Shown: piece by piece, positions 57,732-59,379 of the stretch | How the letters are laid out: each line of letters opens with the position of its first letter | How positions within the stretch are numbered: the stretch's first letter is position 1 | Assembly: GCA_025618425.1 (NCBI GenBank) | Contig: CM046851.1 | Coordinates: forward strand, 30,547,754-30,611,753 | DNA from: Heliocidaris tuberculata | Taxonomy: Eukaryota > Echinodermata > Echinoidea > Camarodonta > Echinometridae | Direction of reading: 5' to 3' | Length of the DNA stretch: 64,000 bases | The notes under the pieces: generated by a model | What the model saw: only the letters and a program-made list of their open reading frames with translations | Database searches by the model: none | Told to the model about the DNA's origin: nothing | Made by a program: the position numbers and the translations under genes

Positions 57732-59357
57732 CGAAAATCATAACATCGAAATAATATAAATAATGTAAAGTAATAGGCATTGTTTATCTAAAGATAGTTA
57801 AGTGTTCAATAATATATTTCCTAAAATCTTAAATCTTTAAATGAAGTATGAATTATGAGGGTGAAATGAATTCCAGAAAACATTCGTTCTAAAATGCATA
57901 TATTTTTGAGTAATCACTTATAAACTAGTGCTGCTTTTTTCGAAAATTGAAATATATAAAATTTATGAATTCACTGTAAACTTGCATTTAACCAAGAAGG
58001 CTGCTTTTCATCAAGTTCATGTGAACGTAAAACAAGTAACATAGGAAACATATTGAATATATAAACACACATAAAGTCTAAAAGATGATATGCGTAACAA
58101 CATGAAAGTGAGTAAATATCAATATTATGAAAAAAAAACAAAAAACCTTAAAACTAAACGATGTAAAAAGTGTTATTTGAATAAACTGGAAGGATGGAAG
58201 AGAAAGATGCATGGAGGAGACAAAAGAGAGAAAGAAAAAGAGAGAATGAGACAGAGAGAGAGGGGGGGGGGGGGGGGGGGGGAGGAGAGACGGTCAATTA
58301 ATACAATGCCTCATTTTCAGATTGCTTAGAATTTTGACAAAAGACGGATTATTGCAGGTTTATGCTTCGCACAATTGGAAACCTAAATTAATAAATCTCA
58401 TCCGTTTTAATTATTTTTTTTTTTTAAATGACCAGTGTTACTAAAACCGTACGTGTATTCTTTACAGGAAACAAGTTGGCATACAGTGTCGGGGGGGGGG
58501 GGGTCGGGGGTCATCCCAGTAGACCGAAAGCCCACGAGACCGACATTTACAAAAGATTCACTAGGTATAGACAGCCCATTAGACCGAAACCGCACGAGAC
58601 GGACAAAATAAAGAAATGCATAACGGAAAATGCAAAAATGCTCGTCTCGTCGGCTTTCAATCTCATGGGTCATCACTTTAGTGAATCCTCTGAAAATGAG
58701 TAGCTAGACAGTGTGCGAGACTGGCATTGTGATATGCATGATTGTTAGTTTAATTTTGTATGTATTAGTATATACCTTTTGTCAGGGACCAGCGCGCGTT
58801 TTCACAAGCTCTGCTTCTTTGCTGATCTCTGTTTACATCCTCATTTTTATTTAATTACTGTAATGTAGTCTTTACTGTTGTTGTTTTTTCTTATAAGCTG
58901 GATGTTAATGCTCTTCATTGAGCCTATTAAGATCGTAACATATTTTCTGCTTGCCAGAGAATTCTTTTGAACTTGAATTACAAATGAAACAAATTGAATA
59001 GAGAATACACATTAAATTCTGCATAGCATTACGAAACAAAGTGTATCTCTTTTCCTAGTACCGACTGTAATAATAAACATAATTTATTAACACAAAACAC
59101 CATCAATTGTTCACAAATAACCTATATAAATGTACGTACAATTTTGCATGCTTTTGAATGAAAAAACTTCATCAAATATTTATCTAGTTATATTGAGACT
59201 CAGCAGGGAAGAAGTTAATTTTTGGTTGAGTATATTATCACAAAATTTAGTGAAATCACTTTTAAAAAAGAAAGAAGTAACTTACATCTGACAAGCAGTA
59301 TCCTAGTCGTAAATGTAATGCAAGCCATAGGAAGAGAAAGGTGCATGGCACACCCAT
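5115..59357 (-). CDS. Membrane-anchored ADAMTS-like metalloprotease with EGF array and SEA domain (43 coding exons)
   Basis: Domain order: signal peptide, reprolysin propeptide, zinc metalloprotease, disintegrin-like, TSP1, cysteine-rich, spacer, 19 Notch-type EGF modules, divergent EGF, SEA, calcium-binding EGF, transmembrane helix, cytoplasmic tail. Exons were placed from AG acceptors, GT donors and phase; every junction phase matches and the total of 5,580 nt gives 1,859 residues plus stop. An in-frame TAG lies about 21 nt upstream of the ATG, supporting the start. By family knowledge it is a secreted-pathway zinc endopeptidase made as a zymogen. The transmembrane segment implies a type I membrane protein with the protease outside the cell. 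Ordinary ADAMTS proteins end in TSP1 repeats and have no membrane anchor, so the C-terminal half is unusual. Main uncertainties are how many EGF exons are used in mRNA and the weak acceptor at 14289. A fusion of two adjacent genes is possible, but continuous phase and the absence of a stop or new start argue against it. Confidence 0.85.
5906..5962 (-). CDS. Exon 42: cytoplasmic tail
   Basis: A 57-nt phase 0-0 exon encoding AYDNRGFIRGYLATGKNGS, between CTTATAG and GTAAGC. It continues the tyrosine- and glycine-rich tail. Confidence 0.8.
6392..6675 (-). CDS. Exon 41: transmembrane helix and cytoplasmic tail
   Basis: Phase 1 in, phase 0 out. After ANGLSDG there is a 26-residue hydrophobic helix (IIGLAVSSVSIVLLITILS onward, to SLVA). 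A strongly basic stop-transfer stretch, MRRMMYRRRL, follows. The positive charges place the rest inside the cell. The tail has acidic and tyrosine motifs such as RPDYGQNGYRSS and FDDGAYYSG. Confidence 0.9.
7327..7473 (-). CDS. Exon 40: calcium-binding EGF domain
   Basis: A 147-nt phase 1-1 exon. DKDECSNST at the start and TNTVGSYYCTCLPGY carry the cbEGF consensus (D-x-D/E-E-C and the aromatic residue). Six cysteines: DEC, NDC, AEC, YYC, TC and TQC. It sits between SEA and the membrane, as in SEA-EGF-TM proteins. Confidence 0.9.
8345..8579 (-). CDS. Exon 39: second half of SEA domain with G-S site
   Basis: Phase 0 in, phase 1 out. Reads LFGIYRRRYGILFVGIAIN, then TIRLGSLEISADIMYD, a loop of acidic and Asn residues, PTPDEVAEVFTENLL and YGITVDPTRTVAFG. 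The LGSLEIS segment occupies the place of the SEA autoproteolysis site (G before S in a G-S-hydrophobic turn). SEA domains of membrane mucins cleave themselves there while the halves stay bound. Confidence 0.85.
8784..8970. repeat. Foldback element with 54-bp arms
   Basis: Arm 8784-8837 (AACACGATAAAAACTATTTT onward) is the near-perfect complement of 8917-8970. It is non-coding, in the intron upstream of SEA exon 39. Confidence 0.75.
9680..12100 (+). CDS. Penelope-like element ORF: reverse transcriptase plus GIY-YIG endonuclease
   Basis: An open frame of 806 codons. RT motifs in order: LYLLPKIHKLP (about residue 260), PGRPIVSSIGS, DVTSLYTNIPH, GTAMGTKFAPSY, YVRYIDDIFMIW (about 448, YxDD catalytic box) and FLDVTI. 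The C-terminus carries CNCDV, then VYAIKCAKC and LYIGET (about 706-722), the GIY-YIG nuclease core with the preceding Cys pairs of endonuclease-bearing Penelope-like elements. The product would nick a target and prime reverse transcription. The first about 25 codons translate a TA microsatellite and are probably not native; the NLSDYTLTDCEKSLL segment after it looks like the real family N-terminus. No stop or frameshift is seen through both domains. It lies antisense to the host gene in the intron between the SEA exons. Confidence 0.9.
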   Translation: MNSIYNRGHKICLYTDIYIYIYPKPNNEENNGCNTRKTVINLSDYTLTDCEKSLLDKGLSFCPSQNLDKVEICADVHRFTQKVRRTGSYTNDITDNEESNISGPAEEPTEKATRRVPAKKGKPTKRCATIPSGRNPFIDAFVNNVESHLDKLLKSAMEPTPSNISKGQRAAIRSLQENVDIIIKPADKGGAATVQNNEDYKAEAARQLSDSKFYTPLDEDPTGVYFQEAKTLCDSLKNTNSLDAKLLVPPKLKISKLYLLPKIHKLPSLVANKTGIKSDDSEEIIYLTKEHKIIPPGRPIVSSIGSLTEPMSAYIDSYLKPELVHIESYVKDTTDFLNLLPRSIHPNSLLVTMDVTSLYTNIPHWDGIESMRSFLTKHAPKDTPIDDLTRLAEFVLKHNYFVFDGKFFLQKQGTAMGTKFAPSYACIFMAMLEENFLAKCQKKPAMYVRYIDDIFMIWPHSELELDSFFNRFNTEQSGIKFTIEKSIEGINFLDVTITNKEGKLSTTVYHKPTDSFSYLQYSSFHPKHLKTSIVYSQMLRYRRIISNEQEFAQESLKLARHFVEAGYPVDLVETCRLKALHRDRARLLSDHKGKCKTQRKVLVTTFHPKGSSLAKNIRREWPILQQDPQLVPKFALPPLHAQRQPKNLRRLLTTNLSGSNREGNKQCGKTRCQICKHMILDQSIRLSEKCRIRPPPCNCDVTNAVYAIKCAKCPNALYIGETLRFRERFNNHKSSIACNLHHPVAEHFNTAAHSVSDLQCCILRDGLVSFEDRHLYEIKMIVKNESFRKPGMNIDMSWLTNYTFFR
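9720..12500 (+). mobile_element. Penelope-like retroelement, near full length
   Basis: The coding region ends at 12100 and is followed by about 400 bp of 3' sequence. This contains an inverted pair (GCGTTTCCAAGACAATGCGC near 12327 and its imperfect complement near 12378), a GACGGT/ACCGTC hairpin near 12436 and AATAAAG. A TA microsatellite follows at 12517. Exact ends and target duplication were not resolved. Confidence 0.75.
12510..12556. repeat. TA microsatellite next to Penelope-like element
   Basis: T run followed by about 20 TA repeats immediately 3' of the retroelement. Penelope-like elements often sit in or beside TA tracts. Confidence 0.9.
12789..12913 (-). CDS. Exon 38: first half of SEA domain
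   Basis: Phase 1 in, phase 0 out (ATATAG acceptor, GTGAGA donor). It encodes PRTTTLFFAIVIIDDITSF and an AIIQRIILM helix, matching the first beta strand and helix of SEA domains. It was found by looking for the missing half of the SEA domain; the phase agreement with exons 37 and 39 supports it. It lies just outside the 3' end of the Penelope-like element. Confidence 0.8.
13000..14170. other. Intron between exons 37 and 38
   Basis: No coding, repeat or RNA signal that I can support. Frames here are short and have low-complexity composition. Confidence 0.4.
14176..14289 (-). CDS. Exon 37: divergent six-cysteine EGF-like module
   Basis: 114 nt, phase 1-1 like the EGF exons. Cysteines lie in AKSVCSVTECDRRETC, NPDTNTCEC and MPDGQC with spacing 4, 5, 6, 1, 11. 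The GTAAGT donor is strong. The acceptor (CAAAAAG) has a poor pyrimidine tract, but it is the only one I found that keeps phase with both neighbours. It resembles the EGF-like or follistatin-type module often seen before SEA domains. Confidence 0.72.
14885..15185 (+). mobile_element. LINE C-terminal remnant
   Basis: Reads LEQLHWLPVQSRIMFK near 14890, then LRSR-like residues and LWNTL/YHLREGYI near 15110-15140, the usual end of CR1/Jockey-like ORF2, with frameshifts. Confidence 0.6.
15375..15488 (-). CDS. Last and most diverged EGF exon of the array
   Basis: Keeps all six cysteines and both splice sites (TTCAG acceptor, GTGAGT donor) but differs from the others: CSSSNSVYLC, CPNTHEGSNCEIG. It is separated from the homogenised array by about 640 bp holding only broken copies. 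It therefore probably preserves an older module that has escaped the recent homogenisation. Confidence 0.85.
15375..21644 (-). CDS. Array of 19 intact Notch-type EGF exons (exons 18-36)
   Basis: Each exon is 114 nt, phase 1-1, and encodes one six-cysteine EGF module on the pattern IDPCDAAPCQNGGVC then CPDTHQGTNCETG. Intact exons in gene order: 21531-21644, 21271-21384, 21011-21124, 20733-20846, 20229-20342, 19968-20081, 19690-19803, 19422-19535, 18948-19061, 18673-18786, 18401-18514, 18114-18227, 17855-17968, 17574-17687, 17302-17415, 17019-17132, 16755-16868, 16298-16411 and 15375-15488. Exon and intron are both repeated (unit mostly 260-290 bp) with near identity, so the expansion is recent. 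Typical differences are A/V before PC, G/D before SAY and N/S before CP. EGF arrays act as extended spacers or ligand-binding stalks in extracellular proteins; here they separate the protease from the membrane. How many are used in mRNA is unknown. Confidence 0.88.
15954..15997 (-). pseudogene. Short remnant of an EGF exon
   Basis: About 44 bp match the C-terminal end of the EGF exon (complement of the CTGTTTCACAATTTGTTCC motif), after which the similarity breaks down. Only the terminal cysteine region is left. Confidence 0.65.
16128..16250 (-). pseudogene. EGF exon with both splice sites destroyed
   Basis: The reading frame is open and all six cysteines remain, with a three-residue SMG insertion in the TSAGS loop. 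However, the donor GTGAAA has become CTGAAA and the usual TTTTCAG acceptor is replaced by CACCGG. It lies only 47 bp from the next exon upstream. Best read as a dead exon. Confidence 0.75.
20497..20573 (-). pseudogene. Half EGF exon, truncated at its 5' side
   Basis: Carries the C-terminal two thirds of an EGF exon with a normal donor, but sequence after the CTCCTC motif switches directly to intronic spacer (CATGATTCTGTTGGC) like that at 19269. No acceptor or first cysteine pair remains, so it cannot be spliced in as a module. Confidence 0.85.
22679..22906 (-). CDS. Exon 17: spacer domain, second part
   Basis: A 228-nt phase 1-1 exon: LRVNGTFIFG, GGRYIVGN, FLVETHLRSLTEP, then VNVTYRYCTPG. 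Beta-rich, as expected for an ADAMTS spacer. Its symmetric phase allowed direct joining to the phase 1-1 EGF exons. Confidence 0.85.
23112..24105 (-). mobile_element. tRNA-headed SINE interrupted by a mariner-type MITE
   Basis: Minus strand: a tRNA-like head with GTCGAGTGGTTTAAACACTT and box B GGGTTCGAACCC (24105-24035), a body with TACCGGCAGGAAGGAATTCC, and a tail GCGCTATA. The ATT tail lies on the far side of the MITE at 23112-23157. Confidence 0.8.
23158..23861. mobile_element. Mariner-type MITE, copy 3, inserted in a SINE tail
   Basis: Ends CCGTGCGTCCCAG and TTGACGCACTG, flanked by TA. The flanks join to give the SINE tail seen intact at 32340 (GCGCTATATAAATATCC), which proves the insertion and its TA duplication. 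Confidence 0.82.
24790..27240 (-). mobile_element. LINE fragment with RT motifs, broken
   Basis: Minus-strand reading gives RT box A (GVFIDLSKAFETINHNILL), box B (CGVPQGSLLGPLLFI) and box C (ILYADDTNLL) between 27130 and 26750. The C-terminal part continues at 26400-25140 (KILRIISGS, DIRFTGPKLWNDLPASMRNS). Interrupted by the MITE at 25459-26343 and several stops. Confidence 0.82.
25459..26343. mobile_element. MITE with CACTGTAAAAAA termini, copy 2, inside a LINE
   Basis: 885 bp with the same terminal sequence as 2576-2876. It splits the reading of a minus-strand LINE: NKILRIISGSHPRS lies on the right side and DPLYKSHKLLRILDINKLQ on the left. The interior is AT-rich and non-coding. Confidence 0.7.
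27401..28060 (-). mobile_element. Second LINE fragment, C-terminal part
   Basis: Minus strand reads KYLGVVIVQNLSWNNQVDYI near 28000-27940 and then CPPYLGNIFCI, RGAKLGNEFDHPSSTLTSIE at 27640-27440. Frameshifted; a dead copy of a non-LTR retrotransposon. Confidence 0.7.
28077..28525. repeat. G-rich terminal-inverted-repeat element with 60-G run
   Basis: Begins CGGCGGATTCAGGATTCTGC and ends CTAAATCCGCCATTG, an inverted pair. The interior has conserved blocks (ACAAATGCAGGATTGTCAAC, TGGGGTCGAGTTTCCCTCC, GTTTTCCGTTCTAAA) separated by G runs, the longest 60 G at 28204-28263. Same family as 60117-60466. Confidence 0.75.
28534..28580. repeat. TA microsatellite at the Penelope-like element border
   Basis: Nearly perfect TA repeats directly abutting the left arm of the element at 28581. 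Confidence 0.95.
29082..30776 (+). pseudogene. Penelope-like RT and GIY-YIG ORF lacking its N-terminus
   Basis: 564 codons, beginning at a TTG within coding sequence (upstream codons read LDEDPT before the arm). Motifs: IYFLPKIHKAG, GRPIVSG, DVTSLYTNIPH, GTAMGTPVAPTYANIFM, RYIDDIFFIW, HFLDVSL, and at the C-terminus WAIYLITCSQCHKQYIGKT, the GIY-YIG core. The frame is uninterrupted, but without the N-terminal region and a proper start it is probably a dead copy. It differs strongly from the element at 9680, so two families are present. Confidence 0.85.
30760..31262 (+). repeat. Tandem duplication in the 3' part of the Penelope-like element
   Basis: A unit of about 243 bp starting at TCAATGTCGATCAATAAATG is present twice in direct order (30760 and 31003). 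It includes the last codons and stop of the ORF. The second copy has small insertions near 31080 and 31200. Confidence 0.85.
31703..31726 (+). ncRNA. Hammerhead-ribozyme-like core in the terminal arm
   Basis: CTGAAGA, then a GGCA/TGCC hairpin, then GAAA: this satisfies the C-U-G-A-N-G-A ... G-A-A-A core of hammerhead ribozymes with stem II formed. The same core occurs inverted in the left arm (about 28650-28674). Hammerheads are known in Penelope-like elements. A closing stem III and the U-H cleavage site are not obvious here, so activity is unproven. Confidence 0.5.
32222..32385 (+). mobile_element. SINE 3' part, same family as 23112-24105
   Basis: Starts GGTATGGGTACCGGCAGGAA and ends GAGCGCTATATAAATATCCA plus ATT repeats. 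The tRNA-like head is missing. It shows the uninterrupted tail sequence. Confidence 0.75.
32754..32885. repeat. TAA microsatellite
   Basis: Long run of TAA units with AAAT interruptions that turns into ATT units near 32848, giving a hairpin-prone palindrome. Confidence 0.93.
32973..32997 (+). ncRNA. Hammerhead-like core, second family
   Basis: CTGATGA, then GATC-ACA-GATC as stem II, then GAAA. A direct copy with GATCAAAGATC starts at 33185 and an inverted copy (GAAC instead of GAAA) lies near 31997-32025. All are followed by AAATAAAGG-type sequence. Same caveat as above: stem III is minimal. Confidence 0.5.
33058..33112. repeat. TA microsatellite
   Basis: 55 bp of perfect TA repeats between two Penelope-type terminal repeat copies. 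Confidence 0.97.
33325..33824 (+). mobile_element. MITE with TTTAA/TTAA target duplication, copy 2
   Basis: About 500 bp, more than 90 percent similar by eye to 1006-1513, same orientation, again flanked by TTTAA (33320 and 33825). Confidence 0.82.
33830..34319. mobile_element. Palindromic MITE with about 205-bp arms
   Basis: Starts AGGGGGTACCCAATGCTGAA and ends with its complement. The arms are near-perfect inverted repeats and meet around a short centre rich in GCGC (34025-34110). Flanked by TTTAA on both sides, the left one shared with the neighbouring MITE. Confidence 0.85.
35603..35650. repeat. ATT microsatellite
   Basis: About 15 ATT units in the intron just upstream of spacer exon 16. 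Confidence 0.95.
35926..36000 (-). CDS. Exon 16: spacer domain, first part
   Basis: A 75-nt phase 1-1 exon encoding ESVIATVPIGSTSITADSYG and TNSFVG. It matches the spacer opening (IPxGAxxIxI). Followed by a 13-kb intron full of repeats. Confidence 0.85.
36291..36414 (-). CDS. Exon 15: end of cysteine-rich domain
   Basis: Phase 0 in, phase 1 out. NFGCDGVLDSG, YDDCRVCNGDGSSC follow the ADAMTS consensus at the cysteine-rich/spacer border (GCD, CGVCxGDxSSC); here the CG is CR. Confidence 0.88.
37373..37521 (-). CDS. Exon 14: ADAMTS cysteine-rich domain, second part
   Basis: Phase 1 in, phase 0 out. GDDLCTLTCLSE, FHDGTLCW and KICLHGRC match the family pattern CxLxC, DGTxC and CxxGxC. A MITE lies about 95 bp upstream of the exon on the minus strand. 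Confidence 0.87.
37617..38648. mobile_element. Mariner-type MITE, copy 2
   Basis: CAGTGCGTCCCAGAAAAAA at the left and its complement at the right, with TA target duplication. Same internal layout as 3056-4100. Lies in the intron between the cysteine-rich exons 13 and 14. Confidence 0.82.
39145..39268 (-). CDS. Exon 13: ADAMTS cysteine-rich domain, first part
   Basis: Starts PCITSQDDYRDEQC, the equivalent of the family DFRxxQC motif, and continues to LYSWIDDPERAATPKL. Phase 0 in, phase 1 out. Confidence 0.87.
40017..40148. repeat. TAA/TGA microsatellite
   Basis: AATAATGATAATAAT-type triplets over about 130 bp, preceded by CTA triplets at 39890-39970. Confidence 0.92.
40317..40532 (-). CDS. 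Exon 12: thrombospondin type 1 repeat
   Basis: A 216-nt phase 0-0 exon. It begins WCINAECV, then GGWTEFSNDLTPCSRSCGTG and VQYRIRSC, with GGAPCVGD and MLCNQE following. This is the central TSP1 repeat that defines ADAMTS proteins. It is the only TSP1 seen; the C-terminal TSP1 repeats of ordinary family members are absent. Confidence 0.92.
40711..40853. repeat. Small foldback repeat
   Basis: GAATTATTAAAGTTAAACCT at the left is inverted at 40831-40853. An inner repeat of ATCCAAAGTTTTGGG-like sequence is also palindromic. A second small palindrome (AGAAGAGCTAA) follows at 40860-40915. Confidence 0.6.
41072..41167 (-). CDS. Exon 11: disintegrin-like domain, second half
   Basis: A 96-nt phase 0-0 exon with cysteines in TSCTKLSCG, DSSCY and EGTPCGDGM. 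The AEGTPCG motif closes ADAMTS disintegrin-like modules. GTACGT donor. Confidence 0.88.
41325..41475 (+). mobile_element. tRNA-like SINE head of another type
   Basis: TAGTATAGTGGTGAAGGCTC and TGTTCGATCCACGTTCA fit A and B boxes of a tRNA-derived SINE, with body GGACAAGGTATTTTACCCAC. The acceptor ends do not pair well, so a functional tRNA is unlikely. Confidence 0.55.
41798..41933 (-). CDS. Exon 10: disintegrin-like domain, first half
   Basis: Phase 2 in, phase 0 out. VCMDDIPTS, LPGQNFTENEQCQMVMG and FICPSF match the ADAMTS disintegrin-like module, where the LPG and ENEQC motifs are hallmarks. Confidence 0.9.
42090..42560. repeat. Degenerate region rich in CTTCGG/GAACC motifs
   Basis: Many short repeats such as CTTCGGAATC, GGAACCTTCGG and TCTCGTTA. 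It shares the AACCTTCGG core with the minisatellite at 62286, but with no regular period. It lies in an intron beside exon 9. Confidence 0.45.
42919..43050 (-). CDS. Exon 9: third zinc histidine and Met-turn
   Basis: Reads LGVEHDGTYGC directly after HETGHS, completing HETGHSLGVEHD: three zinc-binding histidines and the aspartate typical of reprolysins. NIMSTS supplies the Met-turn and FEWSSCSSEYMKMFI matches the end of the catalytic domain. All catalytic residues are present, so the enzyme should be active. Confidence 0.93.
44400..44793 (-). mobile_element. LINE C-terminal remnant
   Basis: Minus strand reads CVPGRNLRSSGSKQLIVQRT, KAFTAAAAPSLSCLWNALPL and SLETFKSSLKSYMF before a stop at 44557, followed by a short tail with an AAT microsatellite. 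It lies immediately beside exon 8. Confidence 0.75.
44830..44976 (-). CDS. Exon 8: metalloprotease active-site helix
   Basis: Starts HDIYRDN (continuing LLFTG) and includes two cysteines in GGTCDVNNKCSV. It ends MAHETGHS, the first part of the zinc-binding HExxHxxGxxH signature with the catalytic glutamate. The signature is split by the intron in phase 2, after TC of the serine codon. Confidence 0.93.
45189..45378. repeat. Short G/C-rich relative of the G-rich element
   Basis: Ends GGGCACAAATCCAGGGGG and GGATTTGCGCCACTGG are inverted. The interior has CCTTTTTGAA repeats, C runs up to about 20 and TTGTCAGAGAATTTTGGAGG. Confidence 0.6.
45703..45851 (-). CDS. Exon 7: metalloprotease domain
   Basis: Phase 0 in, phase 2 out. 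It contains NFCTWQAAL followed by DDTDPNDWDLALLFTG, the well-conserved strand and LLTG motif of ADAMTS catalytic domains. Donor GTCAGC is slightly atypical but the phase fits both neighbours. Confidence 0.88.
45870..45920. repeat. GT microsatellite beside exon 7
   Basis: About 20 GT units with CG/CT interruptions, starting roughly 20 bp upstream of the exon 7 acceptor region. A second GT array lies at 46436-46468. Confidence 0.9.
45919..46050 (+). mobile_element. tRNA-headed SINE, head and start of body
   Basis: GTGGTCCAGTGGTTAAAGGC and GTTCGATCCCCGGCACGGCA form the tRNA-like head, followed by GGAAGGCATTTTATCTACAT as in 61663. The tail is lost. Preceded by a GT microsatellite. Confidence 0.72.
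46060..47770. other. Intron between exons 6 and 7
   Basis: Contains a GT microsatellite and AT-rich unique-looking sequence; nothing else supported. Confidence 0.4.
47773..47862 (-). CDS. Exon 6: metalloprotease domain
   Basis: A 90-nt phase 0-0 exon encoding MSRRFADPSLDISIRFSVVR and on to LLISMTTTIT. It matches the ADAMTS pattern of helix, then DPSL, then a beta strand VVRLL. CATAG acceptor and GTAAGA donor. Confidence 0.88.
47938..48070. repeat. G-rich repeat fragment
   Basis: CAGGGGCGTAGATAGCGGGG followed by alternating G and C runs. Same style as the other G-rich elements, but incomplete. Confidence 0.5.
48120..49260. other. Intron between exons 5 and 6, low-complexity part
   Basis: 48590-49020 repeats short motifs such as GTGCCCC followed by pyrimidine-rich DNA, a degenerate simple repeat. 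GCTCGCTCGCT motifs occur near 49045 and 49140. No gene. Confidence 0.4.
49264..49320. repeat. TA microsatellite
   Basis: 57 bp of perfect TA repeats preceded by CACACACACA. Confidence 0.97.
49710..49885 (-). CDS. Exon 5: start of metalloprotease domain
   Basis: Phase 1 in, phase 0 out. After a short linker it reads KYVEIFYVVDKLVYDEH, the standard beginning of an ADAM/ADAMTS catalytic domain, then TTILNI before a GTAAGT donor. Confidence 0.88.
50342..50504 (-). CDS. Exon 4: end of propeptide with furin-like site
   Basis: Begins RGVLSVDDEMLFIEPL, completing the STCNGL-RG motif of exon 3; IEPL is a family hallmark. The sequence HARRMRRDSDD contains a dibasic RRMRR site expected for proprotein convertase cleavage, and IYKRD offers a second basic site. 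The CTDGNC motif just before the catalytic domain could hold a cysteine-switch residue, but that is inference. Phase 0 in, phase 1 out (GTAAGA donor). Confidence 0.88.
51315..51607 (-). CDS. Exon 3: propeptide core
   Basis: Phase 1 in, phase 0 out. It encodes the reprolysin propeptide core: EYDIILPKIHD, a segment with NQWLLRPGLEVEYL, a dCHFFATS stretch and the family hallmark STCNGL at the end. The open frame runs further upstream to 51839, but the CTAG acceptor at 51607 gives the family-like start and the correct phase, so the upstream ATG is rejected. Confidence 0.88.
52541..53019. repeat. Tandem duplication of about 246 bp
   Basis: Unit starting TCTTCTTTATAAAAAAA, containing GCAGGGTAATCGCATTCAAG and a GA-rich run, occurs at 52541 and again at 52787 with almost no differences. 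Probably the 3' end of a retroelement duplicated locally. Confidence 0.85.
53459..53502. repeat. GT microsatellite passing into CT
   Basis: About 12 GT units followed by about 9 CT units. Confidence 0.9.
54886..55302. mobile_element. Harbinger-like MITE with TAA target duplication
   Basis: 417 bp. Terminal inverted repeats of about 38 bp start AGGCCACCGCACACTTACGA, nearly perfect, flanked by TAA on both sides. A three-base TWA duplication is typical of PIF/Harbinger elements. It ends only about 25 bp before exon 2 on the plus-strand map. Confidence 0.8.
55328..55388 (-). CDS. Exon 2: N-terminal propeptide
   Basis: 61 nt between a TTTCTAG acceptor and a GTGAGG donor (phase 0 in, phase 1 out). 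It encodes YHRILTDDELHSYTKKEHIK. Joined to exon 3 it reads on into EYDIILPKI, which resembles the opening of the reprolysin propeptide family. Intron 1, upstream, holds a LINE fragment. Confidence 0.75.
56600..57731 (+). mobile_element. CR1/Jockey-like LINE, 5' truncated, with ATT tail
   Basis: The reverse transcriptase C-terminal half reads WFRSYLSNRSRRVQVKGSF, FGIPQGSIIGPQL, HVYADDIQMFTIFD, then the thumb and connection region to LPVYISSLFQQ. A frameshift near 57440 moves the frame to RLWNNLPSFPRNSASLDIFK and a stop at 57626. A tail of GGCGCTATATAAATCCAAG plus an ATT microsatellite follows. It lies in intron 1 of the host gene, antisense to it. Confidence 0.87.
59286..59357 (-). CDS. Exon 1: start codon and signal peptide
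   Basis: Encodes 24 residues: a short N-terminus, a hydrophobic core (FLFLWLALHLRLGYC) and LSD, followed by a GTAAGT donor in phase 0. The hydrophobic stretch is typical of a cleaved secretory signal. It joins in phase to the exon at 55388. An in-frame TAG lies just upstream of the ATG. It was assigned by searching for an exon able to supply a start and phase-0 donor; transcript support would confirm it. Confidence 0.7.
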
Positions 59358-59379
59358 GTCGTTATTCCAAACAGGACAC

